Below the pieces are notes generated by a model that was not told the DNA's origin, made no database searches, and saw only the letters and a program-made list of their open reading frames with translations. Below are positions 7,603 through 17,077 of a DNA stretch of 64,000 bases, piece after piece; position 1 is the stretch's first letter, and each line of letters begins with the position of its first letter. The stretch lies in contig CACZVX010000004.1 in the NCBI GenBank assembly GCA_902784755.1, positions 39,006 through 103,005 of the forward strand, read 5' to 3'. Made by a program: the position numbers and the translations under genes. The stretch is from an uncultured Prevotellaceae bacterium (GTDB lineage Bacteria; Bacteroidota; Bacteroidia; Bacteroidales; Bacteroidaceae).

Positions 7603-8679
7603 TTACAATAATCCCTTAGTGCTGGGAAGTTCAAATTTGTAAATATCGCGTTTCACTGCCATTTTCAAAGCACGTGCCAAGGCTTTGAAAATACCCTCTA
7701 TCTTGTGATGCTCATTTTCGCCTTTCGCCTTGATATTGAGGTTCATATGAGCCGCATCAGAGAGACTCTTGAAGAAATGGAGGAACATCTCTGTGGGCAT
7801 TTCACCAACTTTTTCACGATGGAATTCAGCATCCCAAACAAGCCAGGGACGTCCGCCAAAATCAAGAGCCACCTGACATAGACAGTCGTCCATAGGCAGA
7901 CAATAACCGTAACGTTCAATACCACGCTTGTCGCCTAATGCCTTGAGAATACAGTCACCAAGGGCAATAGCCGTATCTTCAATTGTGTGGTGCTCATCAA
8001 CATAAAGGTCACCTTTGGTGTGAATATAGAGGTCTATCATACCATGTTTGCCGATTTGTTCCAGCATGTGGTCGAAGAATCCGAGACCTGTTTCAATATC
8101 GCATTTACCGGTTCCATCAAGGTTCAGACGAATGTCAATATCCGTTTCCTTCGTTGTACGACGCACTTGAGCCGTGCGTTCACCGGCAAAAAGTAACTCC
8201 GCAATCTTTGGCCATGTCATTCCCTCTTTACCAAGGATTAAAGCCTTACAACCCAGGTTCTGGGCAAGCTGTTCATCACTTTCGCGGTCTCCAATCACAT
8301 AGCTTCCCGCAATGTCGTAGTCAGGATTGTTGATATACTCTGTCAGCATCCCGATTCCAGGCTTGCGGTTTGGATGTTTGTCCTCAGGAAAATGCGGATC
8401 AATCTTCTGGTCGTCAAAAGTAATACCTTCACCTTCCAGCGTTTGGAGAATGAAATTGTGGACAGGCCAGAAAGTTTCCTCAGGAAAAGAATCCGTTCCC
8501 AATCCGTCCTGATTACTCACCATGACGAAACGGAAATCCAGTTTCTCACGGATAAAAGCCAGGTTGCGTATCATTCCCTTTACGAACTTCAGCTTCTCGA
8601 AAGCATCAATTTGTTCATCGGCAGGTTCTTCGATGAGCGTGCCGTCGCGGTCGATGAAAAGTATCTTTTGCGGTTTCAT
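7603..8679 (-). CDS. hisB: HisB, bifunctional histidinol-phosphatase / imidazoleglycerol-phosphate dehydratase
   Basis: From the ATG at 8679 the protein is 358 residues. The N-terminal HAD phosphatase has [11 protein letters not shown] and VSNQDGLGT; the C-terminal dehydratase (about 160-358) has [27 protein letters not shown] and [15 protein letters not shown], the His-rich metal ligands. It catalyses two steps of histidine synthesis. In the phosphatase half, the zinc-site region reads [15 protein letters not shown], so the cysteines of the enterobacterial CPHxPxxxCxC motif are absent. In-frame ATGs at 8691 and 8709 exist; 8709 overlaps the -7 box, and 8679 gives the family's usual start. 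The other his genes are at 25.7-28.5 kb. Confidence 0.93.
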   Translation of the reverse strand: MKPQKILFIDRDGTLIEEPADEQIDAFEKLKFVKGMIRNLAFIREKLDFRFVMVSNQDGLGTDSFPEETFWPVHNFILQTLEGEGITFDDQKIDPHFPEDKHPNRKPGIGMLTEYINNPDYDIAGSYVIGDRESDEQLAQNLGCKALILGKEGMTWPKIAELLFAGERTAQVRRTTKETDIDIRLNLDGTGKCDIETGLGFFDHMLEQIGKHGMIDLYIHTKGDLYVDEHHTIEDTAIALGDCILKALGDKRGIERYGYCLPMDDCLCQVALDFGGRPWLVWDAEFHREKVGEMPTEMFLHFFKSLSDAAHMNLNIKAKGENEHHKIEGIFKALARALKMAVKRDIYKFELPSTKGLL

Positions 8680-8706
8680 TGTATGAATCATTTTGCAATC
8701 TGTGTG

Positions 8707-8714
8707 CAAAGATA
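8707..8714 (-). promoter_or_regulatory. hisB -7 box
   Basis: TATCTTTG on the minus strand, 27 nt before the chosen hisB start. It rules out the longer reading frame beginning at 8709. No clear -33 element was seen. Confidence 0.55.
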
Positions 8715-8766
8715 CGTATTTTTATTTTTTTAATCCTTTAATTCTTCATATTTTTGTTTTTTGCTG

Positions 8767-8774
8767 TATCTTTG
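8767..8774 (+). promoter_or_regulatory. -7 box for the membrane protein gene at 8795
   Basis: TATCTTTG, ending 20 nt before the ATG. The upstream sequence is T-rich with no well-spaced TTTG. Confidence 0.5.
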
Positions 8775-8794
8775 TAGAAAAATATAATTATACG

Positions 8795-9733
8795 ATGGAA
8801 AGTATTATTCACGAGGAATTGCATAAGAATAGGGGATTGGGAGCAACACTGAAAGTGGCTTACTCCGTTTATCTGACTCATTTTCAACGTATTTTCAAAC
8901 ATATATGGAAGGAAGCTTTGGTCTTTTCGCTTTTAGCTCCTTTTATGTATGTGCTCAATATGTCTGCATGGCAAGTTGCCGGCGGTTTTAGTTGGTGGTC
9001 AATACCTTTTATCCTCCTTACTATTGTAGCGGAGATTATGCTTTGGGTTCGTATTGCCCAGCTTATCAATGATGAAAGTTGGAAGTGGAATTTGAAGCGT
9101 GTCTTGAAACTGTTCATATGGATTTTTGTTCTGAGTTTTGTCGTAGGTATTATAATCGGATTGGTATGGCTAGGTGCCTTCTTCGCATTCGATCCTCGGC
9201 AGAAAGGTGCACCTGTAGATGCTCAGTTGACCATGGAACAGATTTCATTGGCTTCGCTGAAGATTATTGCTGTTGTTGGTTTGGTGTCATTGGTGTTGAC
9301 GTTGTTGCTTTTACCATATATATATGTATTCACCAAATATGTTGCAGATGCGAAATCAACGTTCAAAAATCTGGTTGTAAAAGGCTTCCGGGTTGGTATG
9401 CGCCGATGGGGCTACATCTTCGCAACGATGCTTCTTCTAACCTTGATTATAACCTTGATTTCAGTAGTGGTTTGCCTGCCCATGATTGTCATTGTGATGG
9501 CTTCGGTTCTTTCATTGAACGGAGTTGCCATGGGTGACCCATCGGGACTTCCGTCATCGTTCCCCTGGCTGGTGTATGCCGTCTTTGCGGCAACCTATTT
9601 TGTGCTGACTTTTGTGATTGTATATGTTGTTTTCGTTTGCTATTATATGTATGGCACAATTGAAACACGTGAGGAAGAGCGTAAGGCTGCACACGAAATA
9701 AGTAAGGTTAAGTTAACGGAAGGAGAATTATGA
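8795..9733 (+). CDS. Polytopic membrane protein, function unknown
   Basis: The start MESIIHEELHKNRGLG at 8795 follows a -7 box; in-frame codons further upstream lie before or in the promoter. The 312-residue protein has about six hydrophobic helices, grouped as two near the N terminus, two around FIWIFVLSFVVGIIIGLVWL and IIAVVGLVSLVLTLLLL, and two near the C terminus, with a basic charged tail (EEERKAAHEISKVKL). I do not recognise a family. It overlaps the following oxidoreductase by 4 nt (ATGA), so the two are probably translated together. Confidence 0.75.
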   Translation: MESIIHEELHKNRGLGATLKVAYSVYLTHFQRIFKHIWKEALVFSLLAPFMYVLNMSAWQVAGGFSWWSIPFILLTIVAEIMLWVRIAQLINDESWKWNLKRVLKLFIWIFVLSFVVGIIIGLVWLGAFFAFDPRQKGAPVDAQLTMEQISLASLKIIAVVGLVSLVLTLLLLPYIYVFTKYVADAKSTFKNLVVKGFRVGMRRWGYIFATMLLLTLIITLISVVVCLPMIVIVMASVLSLNGVAMGDPSGLPSSFPWLVYAVFAATYFVLTFVIVYVVFVCYYMYGTIETREEERKAAHEISKVKLTEGEL

Positions 9734-10713
9734 AAGAGATTCATTGGGGATTCATCGGTTGCGGTGAAGTGACAGAAAAGAAGTCAGGACCTGCTTTCAA
9801 TGAAGTTGAGGGTTCGAGAGTTGTAGCCGTGATGAGCCGTTCGGAAAATAGGGCGCGATCTTATGCAGAGCGTCATCATGTACCAAAATGGTACACAGAT
9901 GCTCAGGAAATTATTAACGATCCAGATATCAATGCGGTCTATGTAGCCACCCCACCTTCATCCCATGCCACTTACGCTATCATGGCGATGCATGCGGGCA
10001 AGCCTGTGTATGTGGAAAAACCATTGGCAAGCAGCTATGATGAGTGTGCGCGCATCAATAGAGTGAGTGAATTGACAGGCGTGCCTTGTTATGTGGCCTA
10101 TTATCGTCGCTATCTGCCATATTTCCAGCGTGTGAAAAGTATCATATTAAATGGTGTTATCGGCAAGATAACGAATGTACAGATTCGCCTTTCTGTTCCT
10201 CCACGCGATCTCGACTATTCCTCACGTGAGAATCTGCCTTGGCGTCTGCAGCCTGAGATTGCCGGCGGTGGCTATTTCTATGATCTGGCTCCTCATCAGC
10301 TGGATTTGCTGCAGGATATTTTTGGCGTTATTACGGAAGCTTCAGGCATCAGTACGAATCGTGGCGGATTCTATGGAGCAGAAGATAGTATAAGTGCATG
10401 TTTCATGTTTGAAAACGGAGTTCCTGGTTCTGGCTCATGGTGTTTTGTGGGACACCAGTCTGCTGAAGAGGATTGCATTGAAGTGATTGGAACAGAGGGT
10501 ATGCTTAGTTTCTCGGTTTTTAATTTTGACCCGATTCAACTGGTTACTAGTGAAGGGACTTCGAGTATTACCGTTCCTAATCCTCCTTATGTGCAACTGC
10601 CTATAATAACGAGTGTCATTCGTGATTTGCAAGGCCTTGATATATGCACTTCAACAAGCTTTTCTGCTACGCCCGTCAATTGGGTGTTGGACCGTATTCT
10701 TGGAAAATTCTAA
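9730..10713 (+). CDS. Gfo/Idh/MocA-family NAD(P)-dependent oxidoreductase
   Basis: The 327-residue protein has an N-terminal Rossmann fold (WGFIGCGEVTEKKSGP), the YVATPPSSHATYA segment and VYVEKPLA with the catalytic-site lysine of the family, followed by a C-terminal beta-sheet domain (GGGYFYDLAPHQLDLLQ). Such enzymes oxidise or reduce sugars, inositols and related compounds; the substrate is not evident. The start overlaps the preceding membrane-protein gene by 4 nt, and a secreted DUF4421 protein follows after 7 nt. Confidence 0.88.
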   Translation: MKEIHWGFIGCGEVTEKKSGPAFNEVEGSRVVAVMSRSENRARSYAERHHVPKWYTDAQEIINDPDINAVYVATPPSSHATYAIMAMHAGKPVYVEKPLASSYDECARINRVSELTGVPCYVAYYRRYLPYFQRVKSIILNGVIGKITNVQIRLSVPPRDLDYSSRENLPWRLQPEIAGGGYFYDLAPHQLDLLQDIFGVITEASGISTNRGGFYGAEDSISACFMFENGVPGSGSWCFVGHQSAEEDCIEVIGTEGMLSFSVFNFDPIQLVTSEGTSSITVPNPPYVQLPIITSVIRDLQGLDICTSTSFSATPVNWVLDRILGKF

Positions 10714-10720
10714 ACGAGTT

Positions 10721-11854
10721 GTGAGACAAGTCATTTTCTGTATCCTTCTGTTTTTAGCTTCATCCATGACATGTCTGGGTGAAACGTTTGTCGGCACCCA
10801 ATTGTATGATGATGCTTCAATGGACAGTGTGGCCGTTAAGAAACCGACTTTCTTGCAGAGGCTGAACAAAAAATTGGACGTCATCTTACGTTCCTTTAGT
10901 AAGAAAGACACCAATTACATTGAGCCACAGCAGTATGACTTTACGGCAATGGTGCAACATACTCAAGTGTATCAATATACAAATGTGGTGATGCAGTCTG
11001 GTGACAGATTGACACTTTCTCCCGATGTGGTTTTTAAAGTAGGCCCTTATTTCGGGTGGAAATGGCTCTTTCTGGGAACAACTGTCGATGTGAAGAGTCT
11101 TTTTAAATCAACCAACGGAACCTATATTGACCTGAGTTTATATAGCAATCAAATAGGACTCGACATCTATTATATTGATAATGGTAGTAACTTTAAGATC
11201 AGGCACTTGAAACTGAAAGACCAAAAGATTGATACCTCGCCATTGAATGGTCAGCCTCTTTCAGCACTTTCAGAACACACGGGTGGTTTCAACATTTACT
11301 ATATTCTGAATCATCATAAGTTTTCCTATCCTGCGGCTTTCAGCCAAAGCACGCGGCAAAAGCGAAGTGCGGCATCAGCAATGGCTGGTATTGGCTATTC
11401 TCATCACAAATTCAATATAGACTATCTGGATTTCATCACTCAGATTAGTGAAAGTGTTAGTGGTATTGAGGAGGGATTATCTGATGGAGCCCAGTTGAGT
11501 GGAGTGCATTATCGTTCCTTTACGCTATCGGGTGGCTGGGGATATAATCATGTCTTTAATCCTTGTCTGCTTTTGGGAATGAGCCTAATGGGAGGCCTTT
11601 CGTATAATGTGACCGAATCAAAGTATCGGGAAGGGTTTTATAATGTGATGAAAAACATTTCTTTGGGGAATATCACATTCGATGTAACTGTTCGTTTAGG
11701 ATTGGTTTACAACACCTCAAAGTGGTTTACAGGTCTTAGTGCTATCATGCACAACTATAATTATAAGACAAAATATTTCCGCACGAATAATTTCTATGGT
11801 ACGCTGAATATTTATGGCGGTTTTTATTTCGACATTAAAAAGAAAAAGAGATGA
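10721..11854 (+). CDS. DUF4421-family predicted outer-membrane beta-barrel protein
   Basis: A longer in-frame reading from 10613 overlaps the previous gene; the GTG at 10721, 8 nt after that stop, gives a clean signal peptide (RQVIFCILLFLASSMTCLG) and is preferred. The mature part of about 355 residues has many alternating strands, such as FKVGPYFGWKWLFLGTTVDVK and GLSAIMHNYNYKTK, and ends in a basic KKKKR, fitting the DUF4421 family of Bacteroidetes. Function unknown, probably outer membrane. The stop overlaps the next start by 4 nt. Confidence 0.75.
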   Translation: MRQVIFCILLFLASSMTCLGETFVGTQLYDDASMDSVAVKKPTFLQRLNKKLDVILRSFSKKDTNYIEPQQYDFTAMVQHTQVYQYTNVVMQSGDRLTLSPDVVFKVGPYFGWKWLFLGTTVDVKSLFKSTNGTYIDLSLYSNQIGLDIYYIDNGSNFKIRHLKLKDQKIDTSPLNGQPLSALSEHTGGFNIYYILNHHKFSYPAAFSQSTRQKRSAASAMAGIGYSHHKFNIDYLDFITQISESVSGIEEGLSDGAQLSGVHYRSFTLSGGWGYNHVFNPCLLLGMSLMGGLSYNVTESKYREGFYNVMKNISLGNITFDVTVRLGLVYNTSKWFTGLSAIMHNYNYKTKYFRTNNFYGTLNIYGGFYFDIKKKKR

Positions 11855-12702
11855 GACTTTTTATTATCATAGTTTGTTTGTTTGCCTGCATAACTTCATT
11901 TGCAAAGAAGCCTCAATATCAGCAAGAGGATTCCATCCGAGTCATGCAGATTCTGAATGACGCCAGTAAGCAACGCGCAGGCACGAACCTTATATTATAT
12001 ATTGCCCGTCAGTTTAAGAATATTCCTTATGTAAGTCATACGCTTGAACCTAACGATGATGAACGACTCATCGTAAACCTCCGGCAGCTCGACTGTACGA
12101 CTTTTGTGGAGACTGTATTGGCGCTCTACCGTTGCGTGAAAGCAGGGAAACTCACTTTCGAAGACTATTGCCAACAGCTCCAGCTCATCCGTTATGAGGG
12201 TGGGGAAGAGCCGCATTATACTCGGAGATTACACTATTTCACTTCATGGATAGAAGACAATAAGAAACTGGGAATCTGTGAGGAATTACAAAAGCCCAAT
12301 CCACCATTTACTGCCTTGCAAAAAGTAAGTGTAAACTGGATGACCACTCATGTGAAGAATTACAGGATGCTGGCAAATCGCCCAGATTGGGTTCCTGCCA
12401 TTAGGGAAATGGAGAAGAAAATAGAAGGCAAGCGTTATCGTTACATTCCGCAAGTTCATGTGAAGAACTCTAATATTTTGCGTAATACAGTTAAAGACGG
12501 AGATATCATCGTAATCATTACAAACAAGAAAGGACTTGATACACAACATCTGGGTTTTGCTTCATGGCATAAAGATGGCTTACATTTGCTCAATGCTTCT
12601 AGTATTCATAAGAAAGTAATAGAGGAACCGATGACACTTAGGCAGTATCTTTACAAACATTCTACAATGCCTGGCATTAGAATAGTTCGCGTTAAGAACT
12701 AA
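11851..12702 (+). CDS. DUF1460-family cysteine amidase-like secreted protein
   Basis: The 283-residue protein has a signal peptide (MRLFIIIVCLFACITSFA). The motif RQLDCTTFVETVLAL (about 76-90) contains the probable catalytic Cys of the DUF1460 family, which adopts an NlpC/P60-like fold and is thought to act on peptidoglycan fragments. TQHLGFASWHKDGLHLLNAS near the C terminus would carry the catalytic His. It overlaps the DUF4421 gene by 4 nt, and the pair may act together in the envelope. The family name is from recognition; peptidoglycan as substrate is inference. Confidence 0.82.
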   Translation: MRLFIIIVCLFACITSFAKKPQYQQEDSIRVMQILNDASKQRAGTNLILYIARQFKNIPYVSHTLEPNDDERLIVNLRQLDCTTFVETVLALYRCVKAGKLTFEDYCQQLQLIRYEGGEEPHYTRRLHYFTSWIEDNKKLGICEELQKPNPPFTALQKVSVNWMTTHVKNYRMLANRPDWVPAIREMEKKIEGKRYRYIPQVHVKNSNILRNTVKDGDIIVIITNKKGLDTQHLGFASWHKDGLHLLNASSIHKKVIEEPMTLRQYLYKHSTMPGIRIVRVKN

Positions 12703-12709
12703 ATAAAAA

Positions 12710-12740
12710 ATCCCGCGATTCATATTGAACCACGGGATTC
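12710..12740. terminator. Hairpin between convergent DUF1460 and rpsA
   Basis: ATCCCGCG and CACGGGAT form a stem with one mismatch around a loop of about 13 nt, flanked by A-rich and T-rich sequence on either side. It can serve as a bidirectional terminator. Confidence 0.6.
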
Positions 12741-12760
12741 TTTGTTATTTCAAGAGTGGA

Positions 12761-14533
12761 TTACTCACCCTTTTCAAGTTTAGCCTTCAGCTCTGCAAGT
12801 GCATCGAGGTCACCGAGAGTAGTACCAGCAGCCACGTTGGTGATTGCAGGAGCTTCTTCTTTCTTCGGAGCGCGCTTGCGTGCGGCCTTCTTGGCCTCTT
12901 CCTTAGCCTCTTCAAAGGTGCGGCTGTGAGAGAGGATAATACGCTTGGTTTCCTTAACAAACTCGATAACCTTGAATTCGAGTTCCTCACCCAGCTGAGC
13001 CTGTGTTCCGTCTTCCTTAACGAGATGTTTAGGAGTAGCGAAACCTTCACCGCCCTCGTTGAGAGCAATAACAGCACCCTTGTCCATCATCTCGGTAATC
13101 TTACCTTTGTGAACGCTACCTGGTGTGTAGAGAGTCTCATAAGTATCCCAAGGATTGTCTTCAAGCTGCTTGTGTCCAAGGCTCAGACGGCGATTCTCCT
13201 TGTCGATTTCAAGCACTACAACATCAATAACTTCGCCAACCTGTGTGAACTCAGAAGGATGCTTAACTTTCTTAGTCCAAGAGAGGTCGCTGATGTGAAT
13301 CAGACCGTCAACACCTTCCTCGAGTTCAACGAAAATACCGAAGTTGGTGAAGTTGCGAACCTTAGCGGTGTGCTTGCTGCCAACAGGATACTTAACCTCG
13401 ATGGTCTCCCAGGGGTCTTCTTTCAGCTGCTTGATACCCAGGCTCATCTTACGCTCGTCGCGATCGAGAGTCAGAATGACAGCTTCTACCTCATCACCAA
13501 CGTGCATGAACTCCTGAGCGGAACGCAGGTGCTGGCTCCATGACATCTCAGAAACGTGGATCAGGCCTTCAACACCCGGAGCAATCTCAACGAATGCACC
13601 GTAGTCAGCGATGACAACAACCTTACCCTTAACGTGGTCACCAACCTTGAGTTCAGCATCAAGAGCATCCCAAGGATGAGGAGTGAGTTGCTTCAGACCA
13701 AGGGCAATGCGCTTCTTCTCATCGTCAAAGTCGAGAATAACCACATTGATCTTCTGGTCGAGGGCTACAACCTCATGAGGATCGCTTACGCGGCCCCAAG
13801 AAAGATCGGTGATGTGGATGAGTCCGTCAACACCGCCGAGGTCAACGAATACACCGTAAGAAGTGATGTTCTTGACGGTACCTTCAAGAATCTGGCCCTT
13901 TTCAAGCTTGCCAATGATTTCCTTTTTCTGCTGTTCCAGTTCAGCCTCAATAAGAGCCTTGTGAGAAACAACTACATTACGGAATTCCTGATTAATCTTA
14001 ACCACCTTGAACTCCATGGTCTTACCTACGAATACATCGTAGTCGCGTATGGGATGAACGTCAATCTGGCTACCTGGCAAGAAAGCCTCGATGCCGAATA
14101 CATCAACAATCATACCACCCTTAGTGCGGCACTTGATGTAACCCTGGATAACTTCTTCGTTCTCCAGAGCAGCATTAACGCGCTCCCAACTCTTAGAGAG
14201 ACGTGCCTTCTTGTGTGAGAGCAGCAGCTGGCCTTTCTTGTCCTCCTGGTTCTCCACATAAACCTCAACGATGTCACCAACCTTCAGGTCGGGATTGTAA
14301 CGGAACTCAGAAGCGGGGATAATACCGTCGCTTTTGTAGCCGATGTTCACAATAACCTCTTTCTTGTCAACAGAGATTACCTTACCATCCACCACTTGAT
14401 GCTCACTAACCTTGTTCAAGGTCTCATCGTAAGCTTTGGTGAGTTCATCCTTGCTGATGTTCACTGCAGAACCATTCTCAAACTGTTCCCAGTCGAATTC
14501 AGCCAGTGGCTGTACGTTCTTAAAATCTGACAT
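12761..14533 (-). CDS. rpsA: 30S ribosomal protein S1
   Basis: The 590-residue protein has six S1 RNA-binding repeats, recognisable from GVFVDLGGVDGLIHITDLSW, GAFVEIAPGVEGLIHVSEMSW and GIFVELEEGVDGLIHISDLSW, with weaker repeats at both ends. It helps mRNA bind the 30S subunit. A lysine/alanine-rich segment (KKAARKRAPKKEE) precedes the C terminus. It has its own full promoter (14632-14663) and a leader of about 95 nt with a small hairpin. Two very long antisense open frames lie opposite it and are codon-bias shadows. Confidence 0.96.
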   Translation of the reverse strand: MSDFKNVQPLAEFDWEQFENGSAVNISKDELTKAYDETLNKVSEHQVVDGKVISVDKKEVIVNIGYKSDGIIPASEFRYNPDLKVGDIVEVYVENQEDKKGQLLLSHKKARLSKSWERVNAALENEEVIQGYIKCRTKGGMIVDVFGIEAFLPGSQIDVHPIRDYDVFVGKTMEFKVVKINQEFRNVVVSHKALIEAELEQQKKEIIGKLEKGQILEGTVKNITSYGVFVDLGGVDGLIHITDLSWGRVSDPHEVVALDQKINVVILDFDDEKKRIALGLKQLTPHPWDALDAELKVGDHVKGKVVVIADYGAFVEIAPGVEGLIHVSEMSWSQHLRSAQEFMHVGDEVEAVILTLDRDERKMSLGIKQLKEDPWETIEVKYPVGSKHTAKVRNFTNFGIFVELEEGVDGLIHISDLSWTKKVKHPSEFTQVGEVIDVVVLEIDKENRRLSLGHKQLEDNPWDTYETLYTPGSVHKGKITEMMDKGAVIALNEGGEGFATPKHLVKEDGTQAQLGEELEFKVIEFVKETKRIILSHSRTFEEAKEEAKKAARKRAPKKEEAPAITNVAAGTTLGDLDALAELKAKLEKGE

Positions 14534-14552
14534 AAAATTAATAATACTTTTT

Positions 14553-14565
14553 GGTACTCAGTACC
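14553..14565 (-). promoter_or_regulatory. Hairpin in the rpsA leader
   Basis: GGTAC-TCA-GTACC, a 5-bp stem about 20 nt upstream of the rpsA start. S1 is autoregulated in some bacteria; whether this hairpin takes part is inference. Confidence 0.35.
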
Positions 14566-14631
14566 CTTTAAAAATTAAACATGTGAATAAACTCTGCTCC
14601 TTACGCACGCACAGGTACGCGAAAAGCGGTG

Positions 14632-14663
14632 CAAAGGTACTGCTTTTTATCCGTTCTGCCAAA
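14632..14663 (-). promoter_or_regulatory. rpsA promoter
   Basis: On the minus strand TTTG (14663..14660), 20 nt, TACCTTTG (14639..14632): a complete Bacteroidetes-type promoter, placing the mRNA start near 14626. Confidence 0.75.
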
Positions 14664-14706
14664 TATTTTTCACTATTTCTTATTTAAAAAGGTGAAAGTC
14701 AGTGAT

Positions 14707-15675
14707 TTACTCCTTATAAATTAGTCTCATAATCCGATTCAACCAACCAAAAGTAAAACGGAACCATCGGTAGCTGCTCACTTCCTTACCTCCAAACTTA
14801 AGGATGAAATCACGATATTGGCTTTTTTTAAATGGCAGGCCAACATCCATAAAGTAGATATGACGGAAATGACGTTCGTAGGAATCATTGATGGCCCCCC
14901 ATACCGTAGCAGTCGCAGGGAAGAGCAGGGGATGACTCTTGCGCTTGGAAGCTAAATACCACAAATAGGCATTGTTGTTAGAATAAATGCAAGCGCAACC
15001 TCCAATGATTTTCCCATGCCATTGGGTTACGAATAAGCGGCAGTTTTCACTCTGTCCCATTTCCCAAAACTGGCGTTCTGGAAGTAAATACCGTCGTATC
15101 TTTAAGGAAGGGAATCGGTTCAGCATACGGTAAAATGAGCGGAATTCATCGTAATTTTCCACTTGCTTGAATTCAACTTCCTGTTCTATTTGTTTGTTGA
15201 TACGCTCTGTCATTTTCTCATCGAGTCTTTCACTCGGTGGCATGGAATGGAGAGAATTGTGAACTTCCATCCAATGTACAGGGAAATAACCCTCCTTACG
15301 GAAATGCTTGTAGCCAAACATTTTCTGAGAAATGTCACTAAATTCTATGTTCAGACAAAGCTTTTTCTTTAATTTCAGTGTGATGGCGGACAACATCAAT
15401 TGAAAGACTTTTTCTTTGTTGATATCAGCATCATATTCGCCTTCACCATAAATTCGGCCTTGAGTAAACAAATAAGGGGGAATGAGTGAACCGCGTCGGC
15501 GTAAAGTAGCCAACATATGTGCAACCACCCGACCATTATCTTCGGCAACGACCATAAAAGGTACCTGCCCTGAAACTTTTTCACTGATTCGAAAAAGTTC
15601 CGGACTATGGAAGAAATTCTGACAATTCATGGGTGGCAGATCTTCACTACGAGTTATGATACGAACATTTATCAC
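14707..15675 (-). CDS. GNAT-like acyltransferase
   Basis: The 322-residue protein looks like two tandem GNAT folds of the BioF2/FemAB-like type: the second half has LFVTQWHGKIIGGCACIYSNN and AYLWYLASKRK, typical of the acyl-CoA-binding strand and following segments. N-terminal VPFMVVAEDNGRVVAHMLA is the equivalent in the first half. No signal peptide is seen. Such proteins transfer acyl or aminoacyl groups in envelope polysaccharide or lipid synthesis; the substrate is unknown. It diverges from the nitroreductase gene. Confidence 0.65.
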   Translation of the reverse strand: MINVRIITRSEDLPPMNCQNFFHSPELFRISEKVSGQVPFMVVAEDNGRVVAHMLATLRRRGSLIPPYLFTQGRIYGEGEYDADINKEKVFQLMLSAITLKLKKKLCLNIEFSDISQKMFGYKHFRKEGYFPVHWMEVHNSLHSMPPSERLDEKMTERINKQIEQEVEFKQVENYDEFRSFYRMLNRFPSLKIRRYLLPERQFWEMGQSENCRLFVTQWHGKIIGGCACIYSNNNAYLWYLASKRKSHPLLFPATATVWGAINDSYERHFRHIYFMDVGLPFKKSQYRDFILKFGGKEVSSYRWFRFTFGWLNRIMRLIYKE

Positions 15676-15714
15676 AGTGCGAAAGTAATAAATCTTTTTA
15701 AAATCTGCAACATC

Positions 15715-15747
15715 TTTGCACTTTTTAAGTGAAATTGATTACCTTTG
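15715..15747 (+). promoter_or_regulatory. Promoter of the nitroreductase operon
   Basis: TTTG (15715-15718), 21 nt, TACCTTTG (15740-15747), ending 21 nt before the ATG at 15769. Confidence 0.65.
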
Positions 15748-15768
15748 CTTAATAAAGGATTACAATAA

Positions 15769-16308
15769 ATGGAAAAGAACATGAAAAATTTTAAAGATTT
15801 GGCACAGATTCGACGTTCACATCGCAAGTTTACCGATGAAGAAATATCGGCTGAAGATGTCAAATTGATTCTCCGTGCAGCTCTTATGTCACCAACTTCT
15901 AAAGGACAGCGTAGTTGGGAGTTTGTCGTAACTGATGATAATGTTGACATAGAGAAATTGGCTGATGCCAAGGATATGGGAAGTCAATTCATTAGCGGAG
16001 CCAAGATGGTAGTTGCGGTATTAGGTGATCCCCAGAAAAATGATTGTTGGGTAGAGGACGGCTCTATTGCTGCAATTTCCATGCAATACCAAGCTGAAGA
16101 TCTTGGATTAGGTTCATGCTGGGCGCAAATGCGTGGTAGGGGATTGAGTGACGGAACAAGTGCCGATACCGTTATAAGAGGGATTCTCGATATTCCCGAA
16201 AACCTTTCATGCCTATGTCTTCTTGGTTTTGGACATAAGGCAGATGAACGTAAGCCACAAAATGAAGATCGCTTGAAATGGGAACAAGTTCATGTGGGTA
16301 AATATTAA
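15769..16308 (+). CDS. Nitroreductase-family flavoprotein
   Basis: The 179-residue protein has the nitroreductase FMN-binding signature: IRRSHRKFTDEEIS near the N terminus, AALMSPTSKGQRSWEFVVT, and LGLGSCWAQMRGRG in the second half. It is expected to be a dimeric FMN-dependent NAD(P)H oxidoreductase of the cytoplasm; the substrate is unknown. An alternative ATG lies 12 nt downstream (15781). The DUF2520 gene begins 4 nt after its stop, so the five genes from here to maf may form one unit. Confidence 0.88.
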   Translation: MEKNMKNFKDLAQIRRSHRKFTDEEISAEDVKLILRAALMSPTSKGQRSWEFVVTDDNVDIEKLADAKDMGSQFISGAKMVVAVLGDPQKNDCWVEDGSIAAISMQYQAEDLGLGSCWAQMRGRGLSDGTSADTVIRGILDIPENLSCLCLLGFGHKADERKPQNEDRLKWEQVHVGKY

Positions 16309-16312
16309 TAAG

Positions 16313-17077
16313 ATGAAAGTCGCATTAATAGGTGCAGGAAATTTGATGACAAACCTCGGCAAGGCTTTGAAATCTGCTGAGGATGTTGAAATAGTACAAG
16401 TGTGGAGTAGGACAGAAGCATCTGCCCAGTCTTTAGCCAGCATTTTGAATACAGGATATACAAATGACATTTCATCTGTTCTCGAGGCAGATGTTTATAT
16501 CATTGCCGTGAAAGACAATGCACTTGAATCACTTATCCCTCCTCTTGCCGCTAAACATCCCAATTCTGTGTTTTTTCATACTGCGGGATCTATGCCGATG
16601 GATGTATTTGAAAGTTACGCTAAACACTATGGCGTATTCTATCCATTGCAGACTTTTTCCAAAAATAAAGTAGTGAATTTCAAGGAAATACCAATCTTTA
16701 TTGAAGCGAATGACGAGAAGAGTTCAATACTGTTAAAACTACTAGCTAAATCTGTTAGTGATCATATTTACGAACTTTCTTCGGAAAGGAGAAAATATCT
16801 TCATCTTGCTGCTGTTTTCGCCTGCAATTTTACTAATCATTGTTATGATTTGGCAGCCCATGTTTTAGAACCTAAAGGTATTTCCTTCAGCGTGATGCTT
16901 CCATTGATTGACGAGACAGCTCGCAAAGTTCATGAGCTCTCTCCTCATGATGCACAAACAGGTCCGGCGGTTCGTTATGATGAAAATGTTATGAATCGGC
17001 AAATAGCACTTCTTGATGATGAAAATACTAAACAAATTTACAAAATTCTAAGCCAAAGCATCCATGATAAACTATGA
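16313..17077 (+). CDS. DUF2520/Rossmann-fold NAD-binding oxidoreductase-like protein
   Basis: From the ATG at 16313 the protein is 254 residues. [19 protein letters not shown] is a dinucleotide-binding N terminus, and [27 protein letters not shown] and YPLQTFSK are typical of the DUF2520 group, related to ProC/F420-dependent NADP reductases. A longer reading from 16292 overlaps the nitroreductase end and lacks family support. It overlaps the next gene by 14 nt. Its substrate is unknown. Confidence 0.8.
   Translation: MKVALIGAGNLMTNLGKALKSAEDVEIVQVWSRTEASAQSLASILNTGYTNDISSVLEADVYIIAVKDNALESLIPPLAAKHPNSVFFHTAGSMPMDVFESYAKHYGVFYPLQTFSKNKVVNFKEIPIFIEANDEKSSILLKLLAKSVSDHIYELSSERRKYLHLAAVFACNFTNHCYDLAAHVLEPKGISFSVMLPLIDETARKVHELSPHDAQTGPAVRYDENVMNRQIALLDDENTKQIYKILSQSIHDKL

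Noticed and set aside
8680-8709. Upstream start of hisB at 8709
   Set aside because: Overlaps the -7 box; family alignments favour the start at 8679.
12725-13543. Long plus-strand open frame (272 codons) opposite rpsA
   Set aside because: Antisense shadow caused by the biased codons of a highly expressed S1 gene; no signals of its own. The same holds for 13556-14218.
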